Origin: Mayamaea pseudoterrestris
Lineage: Eukaryota; Bacillariophyta; Bacillariophyceae; Sellaphorales; Sellaphoraceae
Direction of reading: 5' to 3'
NCBI GenBank assembly: GCA_027923505.1
Contig: BROI01000023.1
Coordinates: 434,001 to 498,000 of the forward strand
DNA length: 64,000 bases
A program made the position numbers and the translations under genes. The notes under the pieces were generated by a model. That model saw only the letters and a list, made by a program, of their open reading frames with translations, was not told where the DNA came from and searched no databases. Of this stretch, positions 53,490 through 63,773 are shown piece after piece. The first letter of the stretch is position 1. Each line of letters starts with the position of its first letter.

Positions 53490-53898
53490 CAATGACGCTA
53501 TCATGCATTTGACAACGGTTATACAACTTGACAGCATGATTTTGTGCTTTTTGACGCAGCGCAGGCATCTATCATTTGTGACAATGACTGCACAAGATCT
53601 TGCTTCAGCTTCATCTGACGCAATGGCACCGCGATTGTTAGAGCTGACTTTCTGAATAAAAAATCTATGTACGCGTACACACAAATATAATCTGGTATAG
53701 GAATCCTTTGATGTTTGTACGATTAGCTCCTGTGAACAGCTGATTAAATAGGCAAGTACCGGTCCGTCATCAAAACTGATACGACATGACGTGTTGGAAC
53801 GACATCCATCACTCCTTTTCTTGCCGACATGCCGACATATCCATCGCACCTTTATCCAAATTCTTCAGCTCCAGCCAGGCCACTGATATATTTTCATC
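53490..53898. other. Intergenic region
   Basis: 409 bp between co-oriented genes. AT-rich 3' region, then the promoter of the next gene. No repeat or RNA gene recognised. Confidence 0.35.
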
Positions 53899-55215
53899 AT
53901 GACAGCGAACAAAGTGGGTTTGGATCAAAGCAGTGAACCCATCCGAGCTGTAGTCACTGACGCCAGTCCCGAAGAACAATCGTCGTCGCCCACGTACGAT
54001 GCAGGTCAAACTGACAAGGTAGAAGCTTCGTTCCAAAACGAAAATGAGTGGGAAGATTCTTTCCTAGACTTTGCGCAAAGCAAACATCCAGTCACTGGAA
54101 AATATGTCATGACGATGGAACGACTACTCTGGCTGCAAAAGCAAGAAGCTGCGTATGCACATCGTCAACATGCCTTGTCGGACGATCGATTACGAAAGCT
54201 TCAAAGTCTCGGGTTCTTTGCAAATGACAAGACTCTTTCGCCGTCATCGACTGTGACGACGACTAAAACAGCGTCTTCGGCCGGAGTTACACCGCAAAAT
54301 CCAGTGCTGTCAACGACAGCGCCATCCATTCATCATGCTTCGACAAGCAAGAAAGTGACAGATGACATGAAGAGTGGTCACGATGCAAATGTGCAGAGTA
54401 TGAAACGAGTGCGTTCGGAATCTGATGCTGACAGCCAAGCTCGCCCATCAAAAGCTGCCTGTTTGGCTCTTGACACTAGCGAGAAAGACGCGGGAAAGCC
54501 ACTAAATGTCTCAAATGATTTCACCTCAGTGATGGCTAAATCTGCTACACCCTTAGTTTTGACTCCGGAAATACAGCGTCTCATAAAGCTACAGCAGCTG
54601 GTTACGAGCTTTGCTGCGTCCGCTAGACCTGGTGACAAAGCGTCTGTTGGGATTGGTCTCACCAACCTTGAACGACATTTCGTCAGGGATGAATTGAAAA
54701 AATACGGTTCTGACTTTTGCGTGAATCTGAAAGGTTATCTTGTTGAGATTGCATTAAATGCTTCATTGAACGAGGGACCAGGCTTGGTGACTTGTCCGAA
54801 ACAATCGGACTCGTCATCCCGTACCTTATCGCGAACAAGCAATGGTGCCCAAATTTGGGTTGTAAACAATCAATATAAAAAGCGATTCCACAAGTACCAA
54901 TCAATGCCCAAGCCATCCAGTATTGGAGCTATGCCCTCGGTTGAGCGCAACGGGCAAAAACGGCCTATGTGCATCTCGTATCATGTCCGAGGCCAATGTA
55001 GCGCCAGTTGTAAACGGAGCTACGATCATTGTCTCCACCATTTGGAGGAAGACGAGCAATTGGCAAGTTGGTGTGTGCAAGCATTTACGTTCAAGCATGT
55101 TGTCACGGCGCCGATCAGGTCGAGCACGCAACCGGTCAAAGATTTTGCCACGTTGCTCGACGAGCTTACCGCCAAAAGCGCTGGTGAACACAGTGAGAAA
55201 GAAACGTGCAGTTAA
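53899..55215 (+). CDS. Protein with helicase-associated-like domain and CCCH-like zinc finger
   Basis: 438 aa, intronless. Residues about 51-110 (WEDSFLDF ... LLWLQKQEAAYAHRQ ... RLRKLQSLGFF) match the helicase-associated (HA) repeat pattern: Trp, hydrophobic spacing, W-hxxQR-like, L.xxRxxxLxxxGF. HA repeats are abundant in diatoms and are thought to bind DNA. After a Ser/Thr-rich linker, residues about 355-380 hold C-x8-C-x3-C-x6-C/H (MCISYHVRGQC, SASC, DHCLH), a CCCH-like finger similar to zinc fingers in mobile-element or RNA-binding proteins. Both domains suggest nucleic-acid binding in the nucleus. No helicase core is present. It could be a regulator or a domesticated or mobile-element-derived gene. 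Confidence 0.55.
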   Translation: MTANKVGLDQSSEPIRAVVTDASPEEQSSSPTYDAGQTDKVEASFQNENEWEDSFLDFAQSKHPVTGKYVMTMERLLWLQKQEAAYAHRQHALSDDRLRKLQSLGFFANDKTLSPSSTVTTTKTASSAGVTPQNPVLSTTAPSIHHASTSKKVTDDMKSGHDANVQSMKRVRSESDADSQARPSKAACLALDTSEKDAGKPLNVSNDFTSVMAKSATPLVLTPEIQRLIKLQQLVTSFAASARPGDKASVGIGLTNLERHFVRDELKKYGSDFCVNLKGYLVEIALNASLNEGPGLVTCPKQSDSSSRTLSRTSNGAQIWVVNNQYKKRFHKYQSMPKPSSIGAMPSVERNGQKRPMCISYHVRGQCSASCKRSYDHCLHHLEEDEQLASWCVQAFTFKHVVTAPIRSSTQPVKDFATLLDELTAKSAGEHSEKETCS

Positions 55216-55489
55216 TCTATTACGGATACACGGCTCCGTCTTTTCGCGTACAAGTAGTGCTCGTACTTATTGCGAAGTAGAAAGTAATACAACACAAATA
55301 TAGTCGCCGAAGTGCATCCCACATTAGTCGTGCGACTACTCGTACACACTATCGGTCTCATAACCGCAGCGACAGATCAGATCGATCGCCAAAAAGCGAC
55401 GTGAGGTTCGGAGTTGCTCCGCAAATTGCACGCAGCAATCCATCCTTTTGTCGTCATCAAGCATAGTCCGACAACACAACAGTCCTATC

Positions 55490-56122
55490 ATGTCATGGTT
55501 CAGCAGTTTTAACAATAGTCATCACGACGAAGAAGCAGCAATGGCATATCAGAGCGCAAATCACGACAATATTCCAGTGGCTCATGCTGTCGTTATGGCT
55601 CCCTCCGACAGTCAAGACCATGCTCGACCGCCTCCCATGAATCCTTCGCTGGCGCAACCCTATCGAGCAACGGCAGAAGTCGCTTCTTCTAATCCTGGAC
55701 CTTTTGCTTCAGCTCTCGATAGTCCGAAACAGCCGTCGCAGCAGCCTGTCAAGGGAAAGGTGATCACCACGAGAACCTACACGATACCAGCCGGAGCTCC
55801 ATCACCGCACCCCCCAACCAACCAGTACATGCCGCAGCAGACTGCAACATCAGCAAATCTGATTGAATTTACTCGCAATCCGCAAGTACTGGCGCAATGT
55901 CCGCAGTGCAGCGCCTGGAACGCTCGCACTCGCGTTCGCACCTATCCAAATTGGATGACGTGGGTATCCTGCGTCTTGCTCGTTTTCATCTTTTGGCCGC
56001 TATGCTGGATTCCATTGGCGGTGGATGCGTTGAAAAAGACGGATCACTACTGCTTGGCTTGCGGCAAGCTCGTTGGAAGCGTTCCTCCCTTTCGCAACAT
56101 GTGTGTCAAGTCGAGTGTTTAA
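55490..56122 (+). CDS. LITAF-domain membrane protein
   Basis: 210 aa from the ATG at 55490 (MSWFSSF); upstream in-frame codons lack an ATG. Residues 1-125 are a Pro/Ser/Gln-rich cytosolic tail. The LITAF/SIMPLE domain spans about 135-200: a CPQC knuckle, a hydrophobic segment of about 22 residues (WVSCVLLVFIFWPLCWIPL) and a second CLACGK knuckle. The two knuckles bind one zinc, and the hydrophobic loop dips into the cytosolic face of endosomal or plasma membranes. Members act in endosomal sorting. No signal peptide, as expected for this monotopic family. Confidence 0.85.
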   Translation: MSWFSSFNNSHHDEEAAMAYQSANHDNIPVAHAVVMAPSDSQDHARPPPMNPSLAQPYRATAEVASSNPGPFASALDSPKQPSQQPVKGKVITTRTYTIPAGAPSPHPPTNQYMPQQTATSANLIEFTRNPQVLAQCPQCSAWNARTRVRTYPNWMTWVSCVLLVFIFWPLCWIPLAVDALKKTDHYCLACGKLVGSVPPFRNMCVKSSV

Positions 56123-56449
56123 ACCATATGAACAACGGCACTGTGCTGAGTCATTTTTGTATCGAGGACGCCAGAGCTCTGAAATCGAAAATAAACGGCA
56201 GATGGGCAATTAAAAAATTCACTATTATAGGCAACGCTTGCTATTGTGATATGACTTGACCTTACACAGATGAGTTGGCTTGCAAATTCTTACTTTCTTT
56301 TGCTCAAGTGGCTGTACGAGTAAATTATGACAAAACGATCAATTCATATCATTAACTTGATTATGGTGATGCCCTACACCAAATTCACTATAGTCGTTCT
56401 CCTACAAAATCTGCAACTGCATGGACTGACGAAGTCATCATGTTCCAAT
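56123..56449. other. Convergent intergenic region, LITAF / SnoaL-like
   Basis: 327 bp, AT-rich 3' ends of two convergent genes. Nothing else recognised. Confidence 0.35.
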
Positions 56450-57100
56450 CTATTCGTCATCTTGCTCGCTCGACTGCTGCTGCAGCAGTAACGCCTTTTC
56501 CCACTCGGTGAATGTCCTCGTCACTACCAATTCCTCAATGTGTAGTGTTTCCGGATTCACCAGAAACCTCGTCTGTCCCTCCACTGCCATTGGCTCGTAA
56601 TTGGGTGCAAGGTTGCAACTGCTTCCCGACCACGTTCCCGTTTCGTACCAGTGCGCCACCACCCAGTGCGGCTCGCTCCGTCCACACTCGGGTCCGTAGT
56701 AAAAGTCGACGCAACAATCGGGATGTGCCGCCACAAAGTCCATGCAGCGACGCACCAATGCAGTCGATGGAACCAGTTTGCCGTGGCAGCTGCTGCTGCT
56801 GCCACTTGATGCTGTGTCGTTATCGTTTCGCCGCAGCGCGCAAACGTCGTAGATTTTTGCCGCATCTCCAAAACAGCTGGCAATCATGGATGGATCCTTG
56901 TCGTTGACACCTTGAAAGTAGCGTCGAACAGTTTCCTCCATTTGTTGTAGTTTTGCAATGTTCATTGTTGCTGATGATGACGACGTTGCTGAAGCGGAGA
57001 ATGCAGCGGCTAGTCGAGTCGTTGCCATGATCATGCACAATAGAACAACGACACGCTTGACATTGAAAGGAGACAAGGCCTCTGATTCAGCCGCCAGCAT
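56450..57100 (-). CDS. NTF2/SnoaL-like fold protein with plastid-type presequence
   Basis: 216 aa from the ATG at 57100. The N-terminus has a hydrophobic signal core (KRVVVLLCMIMATTRLAAA) followed by FSASA, an ASAF-type plastid-import motif, and a Ser/Thr-rich transit stretch. The mature part (about 60-205) has the SnoaL-like cone: METVRRYFQGVNDKDPSMIASCFGD-like start helices, a central HWVVAHWYETGTW strand, and an FLVNPETLHIEEL end. Such proteins are small ligand-binding or isomerase-like domains. No catalytic role can be assigned. An internal Met within the signal core is an alternative start. Shares a 297-bp divergent promoter with the b5 reductase gene. Confidence 0.68.
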   Translation of the reverse strand: MLAAESEALSPFNVKRVVVLLCMIMATTRLAAAFSASATSSSSATMNIAKLQQMEETVRRYFQGVNDKDPSMIASCFGDAAKIYDVCALRRNDNDTASSGSSSSCHGKLVPSTALVRRCMDFVAAHPDCCVDFYYGPECGRSEPHWVVAHWYETGTWSGSSCNLAPNYEPMAVEGQTRFLVNPETLHIEELVVTRTFTEWEKALLLQQQSSEQDDE

Positions 57101-57397
57101 GGTGGCTAGCAAGAGAAAACTACAAGGAAAAGTAAGGATGGGTGATGAAATCGTCAATCTTTATGGTGCCGCGAGTCGATGTCAAAATCTTCAAAACGTC
57201 ATCTACGTCACAGTGTACTCTTTAGCCTTCAGTGACGTCATAATCGTGTCACATGCGACAAAGCTTGACAATCGGAAACGGATCGAGGATCCAACATCAT
57301 CCACAACTTGCTCCGATCGACTCCAAAGGAAAGATCGCATCGCGCATCCCACCGATTCTCTTGCCTGACTCACAATCATTCGAATTCTTCTTGCACT

Positions 57398-58480
57398 ATG
57401 CTCCTACTCGTTCATTCACGTCATCGACCCTCTCATTTACTCGCCAAGCTTTCCTTTATCATGACGGCTGCTCCCTTTTCCTCCTCCACTTCTTCTGCAT
57501 CATCATCTCCGCATTCGCCATCATCCGTTGCTGCTCACGCATTCAGCACTAGCAAGAGCAACAGCATGGATGGATTAACGCAACAAGACCACGACGACCA
57601 GCTCCCATCGACGCTCCAGGGAGGCGCCGTTCGCGCCCTCGTTGAACCAGGAAGATGCCAGTTTGACGCGGAGGCAAAACCAGCGCGCTTACTGTCACGC
57701 ACCCAAGTGTCTCCCACCTCCTACTTGCTGCGGTTCGCCCTGCCCGATCAAAGTCAGCCGCTCCAGCTGACCACGTGCGCCTGCATTTTAGCGCACATGA
57801 CGCAAGACGATGAACAGGTGGTGCGTCCCTACACGCCCGTCAGCACGAATGCGCAAGTTGGTAGCTTCGATTTGCTGATCAAGGATTACTCCGACTTTGG
57901 CGGAGTCATGAGTCACTACTTGTGCAAAGTGATTCAACCATCAAGTAGCAGCAGCAGTAGTAGCAGCTCCGAACAAGGCGACGGCAGCGACTGCGTTACC
58001 TTTACGCATTCCGACAAGAATGTCAAAATATCGGCACACGACTTGATTGCCAAGCGTCACGTTGTCATGATTGCCGGCGGCACTGGCATTAACCCCATGC
58101 TGCAGGCGCTGCATGCACTGCTGGGCGGCAGCGACGGACCACAACGAGTGACGCTGCTGTATGGCAGCAAGAATGTCAAGGACATTTTGGCCAAGGAACT
58201 GCTCGACGACTGGGCCAAGATTCATGCGGATCGGTTCCATGTTGAATACGTATTGAGCGATGAGCCGGAGCAATCAGAGTGGCAAGGACGACGAGGTTTC
58301 GTCGACAAGGACTTGCTCAAGGAGCATTTGCCGGAGCAGCCAAGCAACGACATAAAAGTGTTGGTGTGTGGACCGCCGCCAATGTACGATGCCATTTGCG
58401 GTCCGCGCGAGGAAGCTGACAATGTCAAGGGTGTTTTGGCCGAGCTTGGCTACAAGGCGGAACATGTTTATAAGTTTTAG
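57398..58480 (+). CDS. CYB5R: NADH-cytochrome b5 reductase
   Basis: 360 aa from the ATG at 57398; a second Met at 57462 is possible. The first about 70 residues are Ser/His-rich with basic residues and AFSTS, perhaps a mitochondrial presequence. Then the two-domain flavoreductase: FAD-binding barrel with VRPYTPVS (about 141) and GGVMSHYL (about 167), and an NADH domain with GGTGINPMLQAL (about 226), VCGPPPMYDAI (about 323) and a C-terminal VYKF. A Ser run lies between the domains. The enzyme passes electrons from NADH through FAD to cytochrome b5 for lipid desaturation and other reductions. Membership is certain. Membrane location is inferred only. Confidence 0.92.
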   Translation: MLLLVHSRHRPSHLLAKLSFIMTAAPFSSSTSSASSSPHSPSSVAAHAFSTSKSNSMDGLTQQDHDDQLPSTLQGGAVRALVEPGRCQFDAEAKPARLLSRTQVSPTSYLLRFALPDQSQPLQLTTCACILAHMTQDDEQVVRPYTPVSTNAQVGSFDLLIKDYSDFGGVMSHYLCKVIQPSSSSSSSSSSEQGDGSDCVTFTHSDKNVKISAHDLIAKRHVVMIAGGTGINPMLQALHALLGGSDGPQRVTLLYGSKNVKDILAKELLDDWAKIHADRFHVEYVLSDEPEQSEWQGRRGFVDKDLLKEHLPEQPSNDIKVLVCGPPPMYDAICGPREEADNVKGVLAELGYKAEHVYKF

Positions 58481-58621
58481 ATGATTACTGTATTAGATAA
58501 TGGTTAAAATTGCATGCTAAAATAGAACATAGTATACGAGTAGCGATATATTGCGCCATGGCATGGGCCCAAATCGTTACTCAATCCCAACTCTTCCAAG
58601 CGGCATTAGCTGAAGGCATGT

Positions 58622-58751
58622 CTCTACAGCATTTGCAATGTAACCATCTAGTATTAACCCGTTCGTTTCTTTCTCGCAGGAACACCCTCTACAGCATTTG
58701 CAATGTAACCATCTAGTATTAACCCGTTCGCTTCTTTCTCGCAGGAACACC
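58622..58751. repeat. 65-bp tandem duplication at the eIF2D stop codon
   Basis: 58622-58686 and 58687-58751 are nearly identical copies. The right copy holds the last codons and stop of the eIF2D gene (minus strand). The left copy repeats them downstream in the 3' region. Confidence 0.9.
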
Positions 58752-60668
58752 CTTGCGGCGAATAACTTCCACGCAACACTTTGGAACACGATACTTACTA
58801 TTCTGAGCGCCGCCATGAGAGGTCAAACTAGCATCACCAGTGAGCAGCGCTTCCAGCTCCTCCGCCAGATTGCCTTGAAACTGCAATTCGACATGATCCT
58901 TCTTTAACGCCTCTGAAGGCTCCTCTTCCATGGCGCCACTGCAGGCGAATCGCCGCGAAACGTCCGTGCAAAAACTTGCCGCATGAATCCCATAGTCTTC
59001 CATTCCTCGGACGCGCGTGACAAATTTGCGGTTTTGCCGGCACGTGACGGTAATGCGCACGTTGGGCGGTTTGCCTCGCGCCAGTGTCAGTACGCGATTG
59101 CCTGGCACTTGCACCAAGGCGTAGGCGGGTTTTAGTTTTGATAGCCATCGAGTCGTCAGCTCCGGTCGCGAAAGAATCGTCGGTGCATCCTGCTTACTTT
59201 GCTTGCCATAGAGCACGTCGAGCAATGGGCCATCCATGTTGGCATTGCCAGAATTATCCGGCGTGACTAAGTTTTCGCGCTGAAGATACTCGTCAATAAT
59301 TGCTCGAGCCTCCTTCATTGTAAGCATGCCAGTGTTTCGACGATCGTCACTCGTCGCATCAGCCGCCTTGACCACGTCGGGGTCCAGCCTCAGTAATTTG
59401 ACAATGTGAGGTGGAACCATGTACAAGTCAGAAACTACCACTTTCAATGTCGTGTTTGTTGTTGCGTTATCCACACCCAGCAACTTGGCTTGCTGGCGGA
59501 ACGACTTGATCAACGTATCTTGATTCGCGTTAAATCCCACTAGCATGGCCATGGGATCCTTCTTAGACGCATCTGGACCGACCAGTAGCAAGCCTTCCGT
59601 CACTTGCTCCTTGACGTAGGCACCGAATTTCTTCCACTTGGTTTGTTTTAGTTCAATGTGCGTTCCTTCGGGGCGATTGGGCAGAACGTGCTGCGAGTAA
59701 AACTTGGCCATGGTCATGGGCAAGTCGCGCTTTACTTGAAGCGTCGAAAGTGCTTTGCAGACTGCAGCATGCAATACGTCTTCGGGTGGCATTATTGGAG
59801 TAGCGGTTTCATCGTTGCTGACGCTCGTGGAGCTGCCGTGCTCTGGTGTAACTTTATTTGTAGCCACCTGATGAAACGGTTGCGCATTGTCAAGCTCATT
59901 GTCACCAGTCACGTCGCCCTCTTCAATTTGAGTCTGACAAAGTAATTTTCCCACTTCACTCGTATCTATTGCATCGTCTCGTATGCCTTCAGCCCTCGAC
60001 TCGTCGTCTACCTCGTTATTTTCGTCCTCGGCATTGCTTTCGTCTCGTTCATTGGCCAAGATTGGCACCACAAACTTGCCGTCGCAGAAACCTGCATTAC
60101 CATAGTGGCCGTCATTGTATGGAGCCCCGCCGCCAAGCAAGTCATTCGTCGGTCCATTGTTCGCTGGTGAGGAACTCGCGCCCACGCTTGTAAATTTACC
60201 AACATTTTGCTGCTTCCATATATCGTCACCGTAGCAGGAAACAATGTGCACGCCAACACCAGCGTTGGCTTGCTGCGTCTCGATCATTTCCATCAATAGT
60301 CCAACCGCCATTGGTTGCGGATTGTTTCTAACGTATACTAACACTGCCATGGAATCAAGCATGTCTTGTGGCAATGTCAATAGTCGCATACCAGCCCGCA
60401 TCAAATGAGCGCCTCGACAAAGGTATTCGGAGACGGCGGCGTTGTTCAACAAGACTCGACCAAATTTGATATAAGCTGATGGTATGACGCTTAGCAGTGC
60501 CATGGCCGGTAGTTGATGAATTATTGATTGTGATTTGCGCTGCAAATCTTGCTTCAGCACTTGAATCCATACGCATTGAGCATGCTTCGTATACGGCCAA
60601 GTAACTGATTGTGCATCTTTGTAATGATTGTCTTGTTCTTCGCTACAATCTGAAACTAGTGATTGCAT
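58719..60668 (-). CDS. EIF2D: Translation initiation factor eIF2D (ligatin)
   Basis: 649 aa, no intron, ATG at 60668. Domains in order: an N-terminal segment, a PUA domain around 60-130 (IKFGRVLLNNAAVSEYLCRG, LMRAGM), an acidic linker (about 200-290), a winged-helix/SWIB-like part (about 295-510), and a C-terminal SUI1/eIF1-like domain (about 555-640) with ITVTCRQNRKFVTRVRGMEDYGI and a long helix-end LEALLTG. This order is diagnostic of eIF2D. It delivers tRNA to the P site without GTP and helps recycle 40S ribosomes. The C-terminus is a basic tail (RRKGVPARKKRTG). The codons of the tail and stop have been duplicated downstream, without effect on the protein. Confidence 0.9.
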   Translation of the reverse strand: MQSLVSDCSEEQDNHYKDAQSVTWPYTKHAQCVWIQVLKQDLQRKSQSIIHQLPAMALLSVIPSAYIKFGRVLLNNAAVSEYLCRGAHLMRAGMRLLTLPQDMLDSMAVLVYVRNNPQPMAVGLLMEMIETQQANAGVGVHIVSCYGDDIWKQQNVGKFTSVGASSSPANNGPTNDLLGGGAPYNDGHYGNAGFCDGKFVVPILANERDESNAEDENNEVDDESRAEGIRDDAIDTSEVGKLLCQTQIEEGDVTGDNELDNAQPFHQVATNKVTPEHGSSTSVSNDETATPIMPPEDVLHAAVCKALSTLQVKRDLPMTMAKFYSQHVLPNRPEGTHIELKQTKWKKFGAYVKEQVTEGLLLVGPDASKKDPMAMLVGFNANQDTLIKSFRQQAKLLGVDNATTNTTLKVVVSDLYMVPPHIVKLLRLDPDVVKAADATSDDRRNTGMLTMKEARAIIDEYLQRENLVTPDNSGNANMDGPLLDVLYGKQSKQDAPTILSRPELTTRWLSKLKPAYALVQVPGNRVLTLARGKPPNVRITVTCRQNRKFVTRVRGMEDYGIHAASFCTDVSRRFACSGAMEEEPSEALKKDHVELQFQGNLAEELEALLTGDASLTSHGGAQNSKYRVPKCCVEVIRRKGVPARKKRTG

Positions 60669-61193
60669 AAAACACTATAAGCTTGCTGTTGCAAAAACAA
60701 ACATCTTCTTCATCGTTTAACCTACTACTTGCGAAGTAGTCTTCACTGGTTACGAGCCCAAGCTACAACCTCAAACGTTAAACACTTCTTTTGTGACGCG
60801 ATGTAGGCGAATGGAGAGCCTGCGTCTTATGCGACATGGATCGTTATTGAATACCATGGCTAAAACGGGAATGATTGAAGTTGAAGTGTGTGACCAGTGT
60901 ACATGATTATTTAAGCCTATGACTAAATGACTACGGTGTCAACGGGCAAACAAGACAGTCCACGATCAAGGATTTGCCTCGAGTGGTTTGCTTTTTAAGT
61001 CAGTCTACTAGAAATTGGTTTGTTGTTTGCTTGTTGCTTGTTGTAGAGGGTTGATCGCCTTTATACTAGCTGCTCGCCTTCTATTGGACTGGTGCTATTG
61101 AATTACATCTTATCATTTTGCTCAATCCAACAACGGGACGCCGTCGTGAGCAATTCAAACTACCAACGAACGAAGACTTCTACAATTACTACA
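60669..61193. other. Region between eIF2D and a retroelement Gag
   Basis: 525 bp containing the eIF2D promoter and, further right, what is probably the leader or LTR part of the retroelement. A TTTATACTA stretch near 61060 could be its TATA box. No LTR boundary can be fixed because the partner LTR is outside the window. Confidence 0.4.
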
Positions 61194-63773
61194 ATGGGAC
61201 GATCGCCCAACAAGAAAAACAAAGCCGTCGCCGCAGCTGCCGAAGCTGAGGCCGCCGCCAACGTCGACGCTGCAGCCAACCAAGACGACTACGACAACAA
61301 GGAGCCCGAGCCAGATGCTCCTCCTTTATCCGCTCGCAACTCGAGCAAGGCCTTTACTCCAATCAAACCAGTCCATGGTGGACTCTTCACTACGCCCAAG
61401 GAAATTATTCCCTACACTGGCGGCAAACCCGAGCGCAGTTTCACCGAGTTTCCCCAAACGACCGACATACCAATGGAAGGCTGCCGCCGTCCAAGCGACC
61501 CCAAGGATTGGAAGAGTCGCACCAAAGGGCTTGATACTAAACTCTCCACAACAACAAACCTGTTTACGTGGGAGAAGGAATTTTGGCGACACCTCGTTCG
61601 CCACGGATTGGACACCACCCCCTACATCGCGAAAAACGAGACCACACTCGCTCCTATCGTCACTCAGTGTGGCAGATTCCCTACAGTCGAAGCAGTCCAA
61701 GCTGCTGTAGATGAAGTTTCCCCCAAATGGGATCCTTATGATCGTCGCAATGATGGCGACGCGGTCGAATTCCTGTTGAACTCTCTCAGTCAAGAGATCC
61801 GTCAACGCTTGGAGGTGTACACTCCAACAGACAAGCCCGAGTGCTTCGCCGTTACTTACTGGCGTGTGATTGCTATGGTACAGCAACACAATCATGATCT
61901 GCATCGGCGCCTCGAGAGGGAGGCGCTAGCCATCATGCCGCATCAGTTTCCTGGTCAAAACATTCACCAGTATTGCGCCAGCGTCCACAAGCTCATCTCG
62001 CAGCTTCAGAACGCCCAGGTTTACAACCATCAAACAACAGAGTCGCTCCTCCGCAACCTTCGAACAGCAGGAGGATCCTATAGTACAGACAATCCAGCCG
62101 CCACGGAATTCATGTTGAGTCTCTACGCATTCGAGCAAGCGTACGGGAAGGCGGTGACAGAAAGCGCTGAAATGGGAGCAGCAGAACGAGACATCTACAT
62201 GCTCAAGGCCAAGGCAGCTCCTCAAGACTTGTTCAAGGCAGCGGAGACCAAGTATGATGCCCTTATCGCTGCAAATGCTTGGTGGCCAGCCCGCCGCCCT
62301 CAGGACCGTCGCGCCCCGGCAGCACACGTCCTCCAAGTCAACACGAACCACTCGAACGCCTCTCGCTCTGATGGCGCTCAAGACAAGATTTGTTTCAACT
62401 GTGGAAAGAAAGGACACATCTCGCCTCAGTGTACTGAACCGAAAAGGGACGGTAGCAATCGCTCGGCTCCAAACTCGCCTAGAAACATGCCCAGTCACAG
62501 TCGCACCTCGAGCGGTCGGAATCCCTCTCGTCGTGGACCAAGTACTGGATCCTATGGGCCTCGAAGCACAGGCGCCAATCAAAACGGCCGCCCTTGCAAC
62601 AACAACAACAACAACAACAACAATCGTCGATCCACAAGCAATGGATCCTCTTCTGTCCCCAAGCTCTGGTGTGGCCATTGCAACCGCTGGGGGACTCATG
62701 ACACGGCTGCTCATAACAACGAGCAAACCAAAGTCCCAAATCCATCGCAGCCGCCAACTCTGAACCCGCGGGCGAATCTCGCCAATGTGTTTGACTCGCA
62801 TGATTGGGTGATGCCTAGCGCCTACTACGCAAAGCTTCCATCATTCAATGAGCGCTGGATTCCACCCGCAACAGTTGAGGCTCTTCAATTGGTTTGTTTG
62901 AAGACCAGCGAGGAAGAGCAAAACCTCGCCGCCTGCGTCCTGCCTCCGGATCTTTCAATGTCGCCATGGCATCTCGACTTGGAGGATGGAGGCGATTCCT
63001 TCAGTTCTTTCCTCAAGGAAGACGCTTATCCATCGCCGGTATACATCAAGGAGGCTCATTTGTCTCCTCGGTATGAACTTTCGCCTCGCCGTTTGTTTGA
63101 CGAGGCAAGTGCTGCAGTTGATACGCGCCCAGTTAGCGACAGTCTCCATGACTACTGGTTTGAAGGGATGTCTTGCCCTGGCGCTCCTTCTCCAGTGCCT
63201 TCCACTCCGCCTTTATCACCTAATCAACCAGATTTAAGGCTTCCGCGTATGCTTGATTTGATTGAGGACATTGATGGCAAAATCAAGTTCCATTTCGAGT
63301 GCATTGGCTCTGGCCCTTGGCCTCTCAATCCTCCTCGCACGATTCTGTTTAAACGCCTTCGCGCCATCAAGGGCGCAGGCTCTAAAGGCAGTTGCAGCAA
63401 TCAAAGCAACCACAGCTCTGCTGGCAACAATAGCGGAGGCAGTGACGAAGGCAGCAGCCTCAGCAGCCACAGCAGCAGCAGCAGCAGCAGTGTCGACTCA
63501 AGTGACACAAGCAGTCTTTCAAATGACATCAGTCTGGATAACGTCAGTACAGCATCTCCGCCTTGCAAGAAGCCATTTGCTAGCGGTAAACAGGCTGCTC
63601 TGGCCGCTGCTCTGTTCATGGCAAAGGGAGCAGACGCTTTCGGCGCTCCTGCGACAAGCTCTAGTCCTACCATGACTCAAGTCTTTCGCATGTTGCCGTC
63701 ATTCTTGCAGCCAACGCCTGCTCCAAGCGCTGCTGCAGTCTTTCCTTTTAATCTCCTCCCATCTATCCTTTAA
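61194..63773 (+). CDS. Gag-like retroelement protein with CCHC zinc knuckle
   Basis: 859 aa from the ATG at 61194. Residues 1-130 are Ala- and charge-rich. About 130-390 is a helical capsid-like region (WEKEFWRHLVRHG, LSLYAFEQAYG). A classic CCHC knuckle, CFNCGKKGHISPQC, lies near 435, followed by a Ser/Asn/Arg-rich stretch with an Asn run and a second Cys/His cluster, LWCGHCNRWGTHDTAAH, near 520. The C-terminal 330 residues are Ser/Pro-rich, with Ser runs. It is a retroelement structural protein; the second Cys/His cluster is a family mark I cannot name. Confidence 0.75.
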   Translation: MGRSPNKKNKAVAAAAEAEAAANVDAAANQDDYDNKEPEPDAPPLSARNSSKAFTPIKPVHGGLFTTPKEIIPYTGGKPERSFTEFPQTTDIPMEGCRRPSDPKDWKSRTKGLDTKLSTTTNLFTWEKEFWRHLVRHGLDTTPYIAKNETTLAPIVTQCGRFPTVEAVQAAVDEVSPKWDPYDRRNDGDAVEFLLNSLSQEIRQRLEVYTPTDKPECFAVTYWRVIAMVQQHNHDLHRRLEREALAIMPHQFPGQNIHQYCASVHKLISQLQNAQVYNHQTTESLLRNLRTAGGSYSTDNPAATEFMLSLYAFEQAYGKAVTESAEMGAAERDIYMLKAKAAPQDLFKAAETKYDALIAANAWWPARRPQDRRAPAAHVLQVNTNHSNASRSDGAQDKICFNCGKKGHISPQCTEPKRDGSNRSAPNSPRNMPSHSRTSSGRNPSRRGPSTGSYGPRSTGANQNGRPCNNNNNNNNNRRSTSNGSSSVPKLWCGHCNRWGTHDTAAHNNEQTKVPNPSQPPTLNPRANLANVFDSHDWVMPSAYYAKLPSFNERWIPPATVEALQLVCLKTSEEEQNLAACVLPPDLSMSPWHLDLEDGGDSFSSFLKEDAYPSPVYIKEAHLSPRYELSPRRLFDEASAAVDTRPVSDSLHDYWFEGMSCPGAPSPVPSTPPLSPNQPDLRLPRMLDLIEDIDGKIKFHFECIGSGPWPLNPPRTILFKRLRAIKGAGSKGSCSNQSNHSSAGNNSGGSDEGSSLSSHSSSSSSSVDSSDTSSLSNDISLDNVSTASPPCKKPFASGKQAALAAALFMAKGADAFGAPATSSSPTMTQVFRMLPSFLQPTPAPSAAAVFPFNLLPSIL

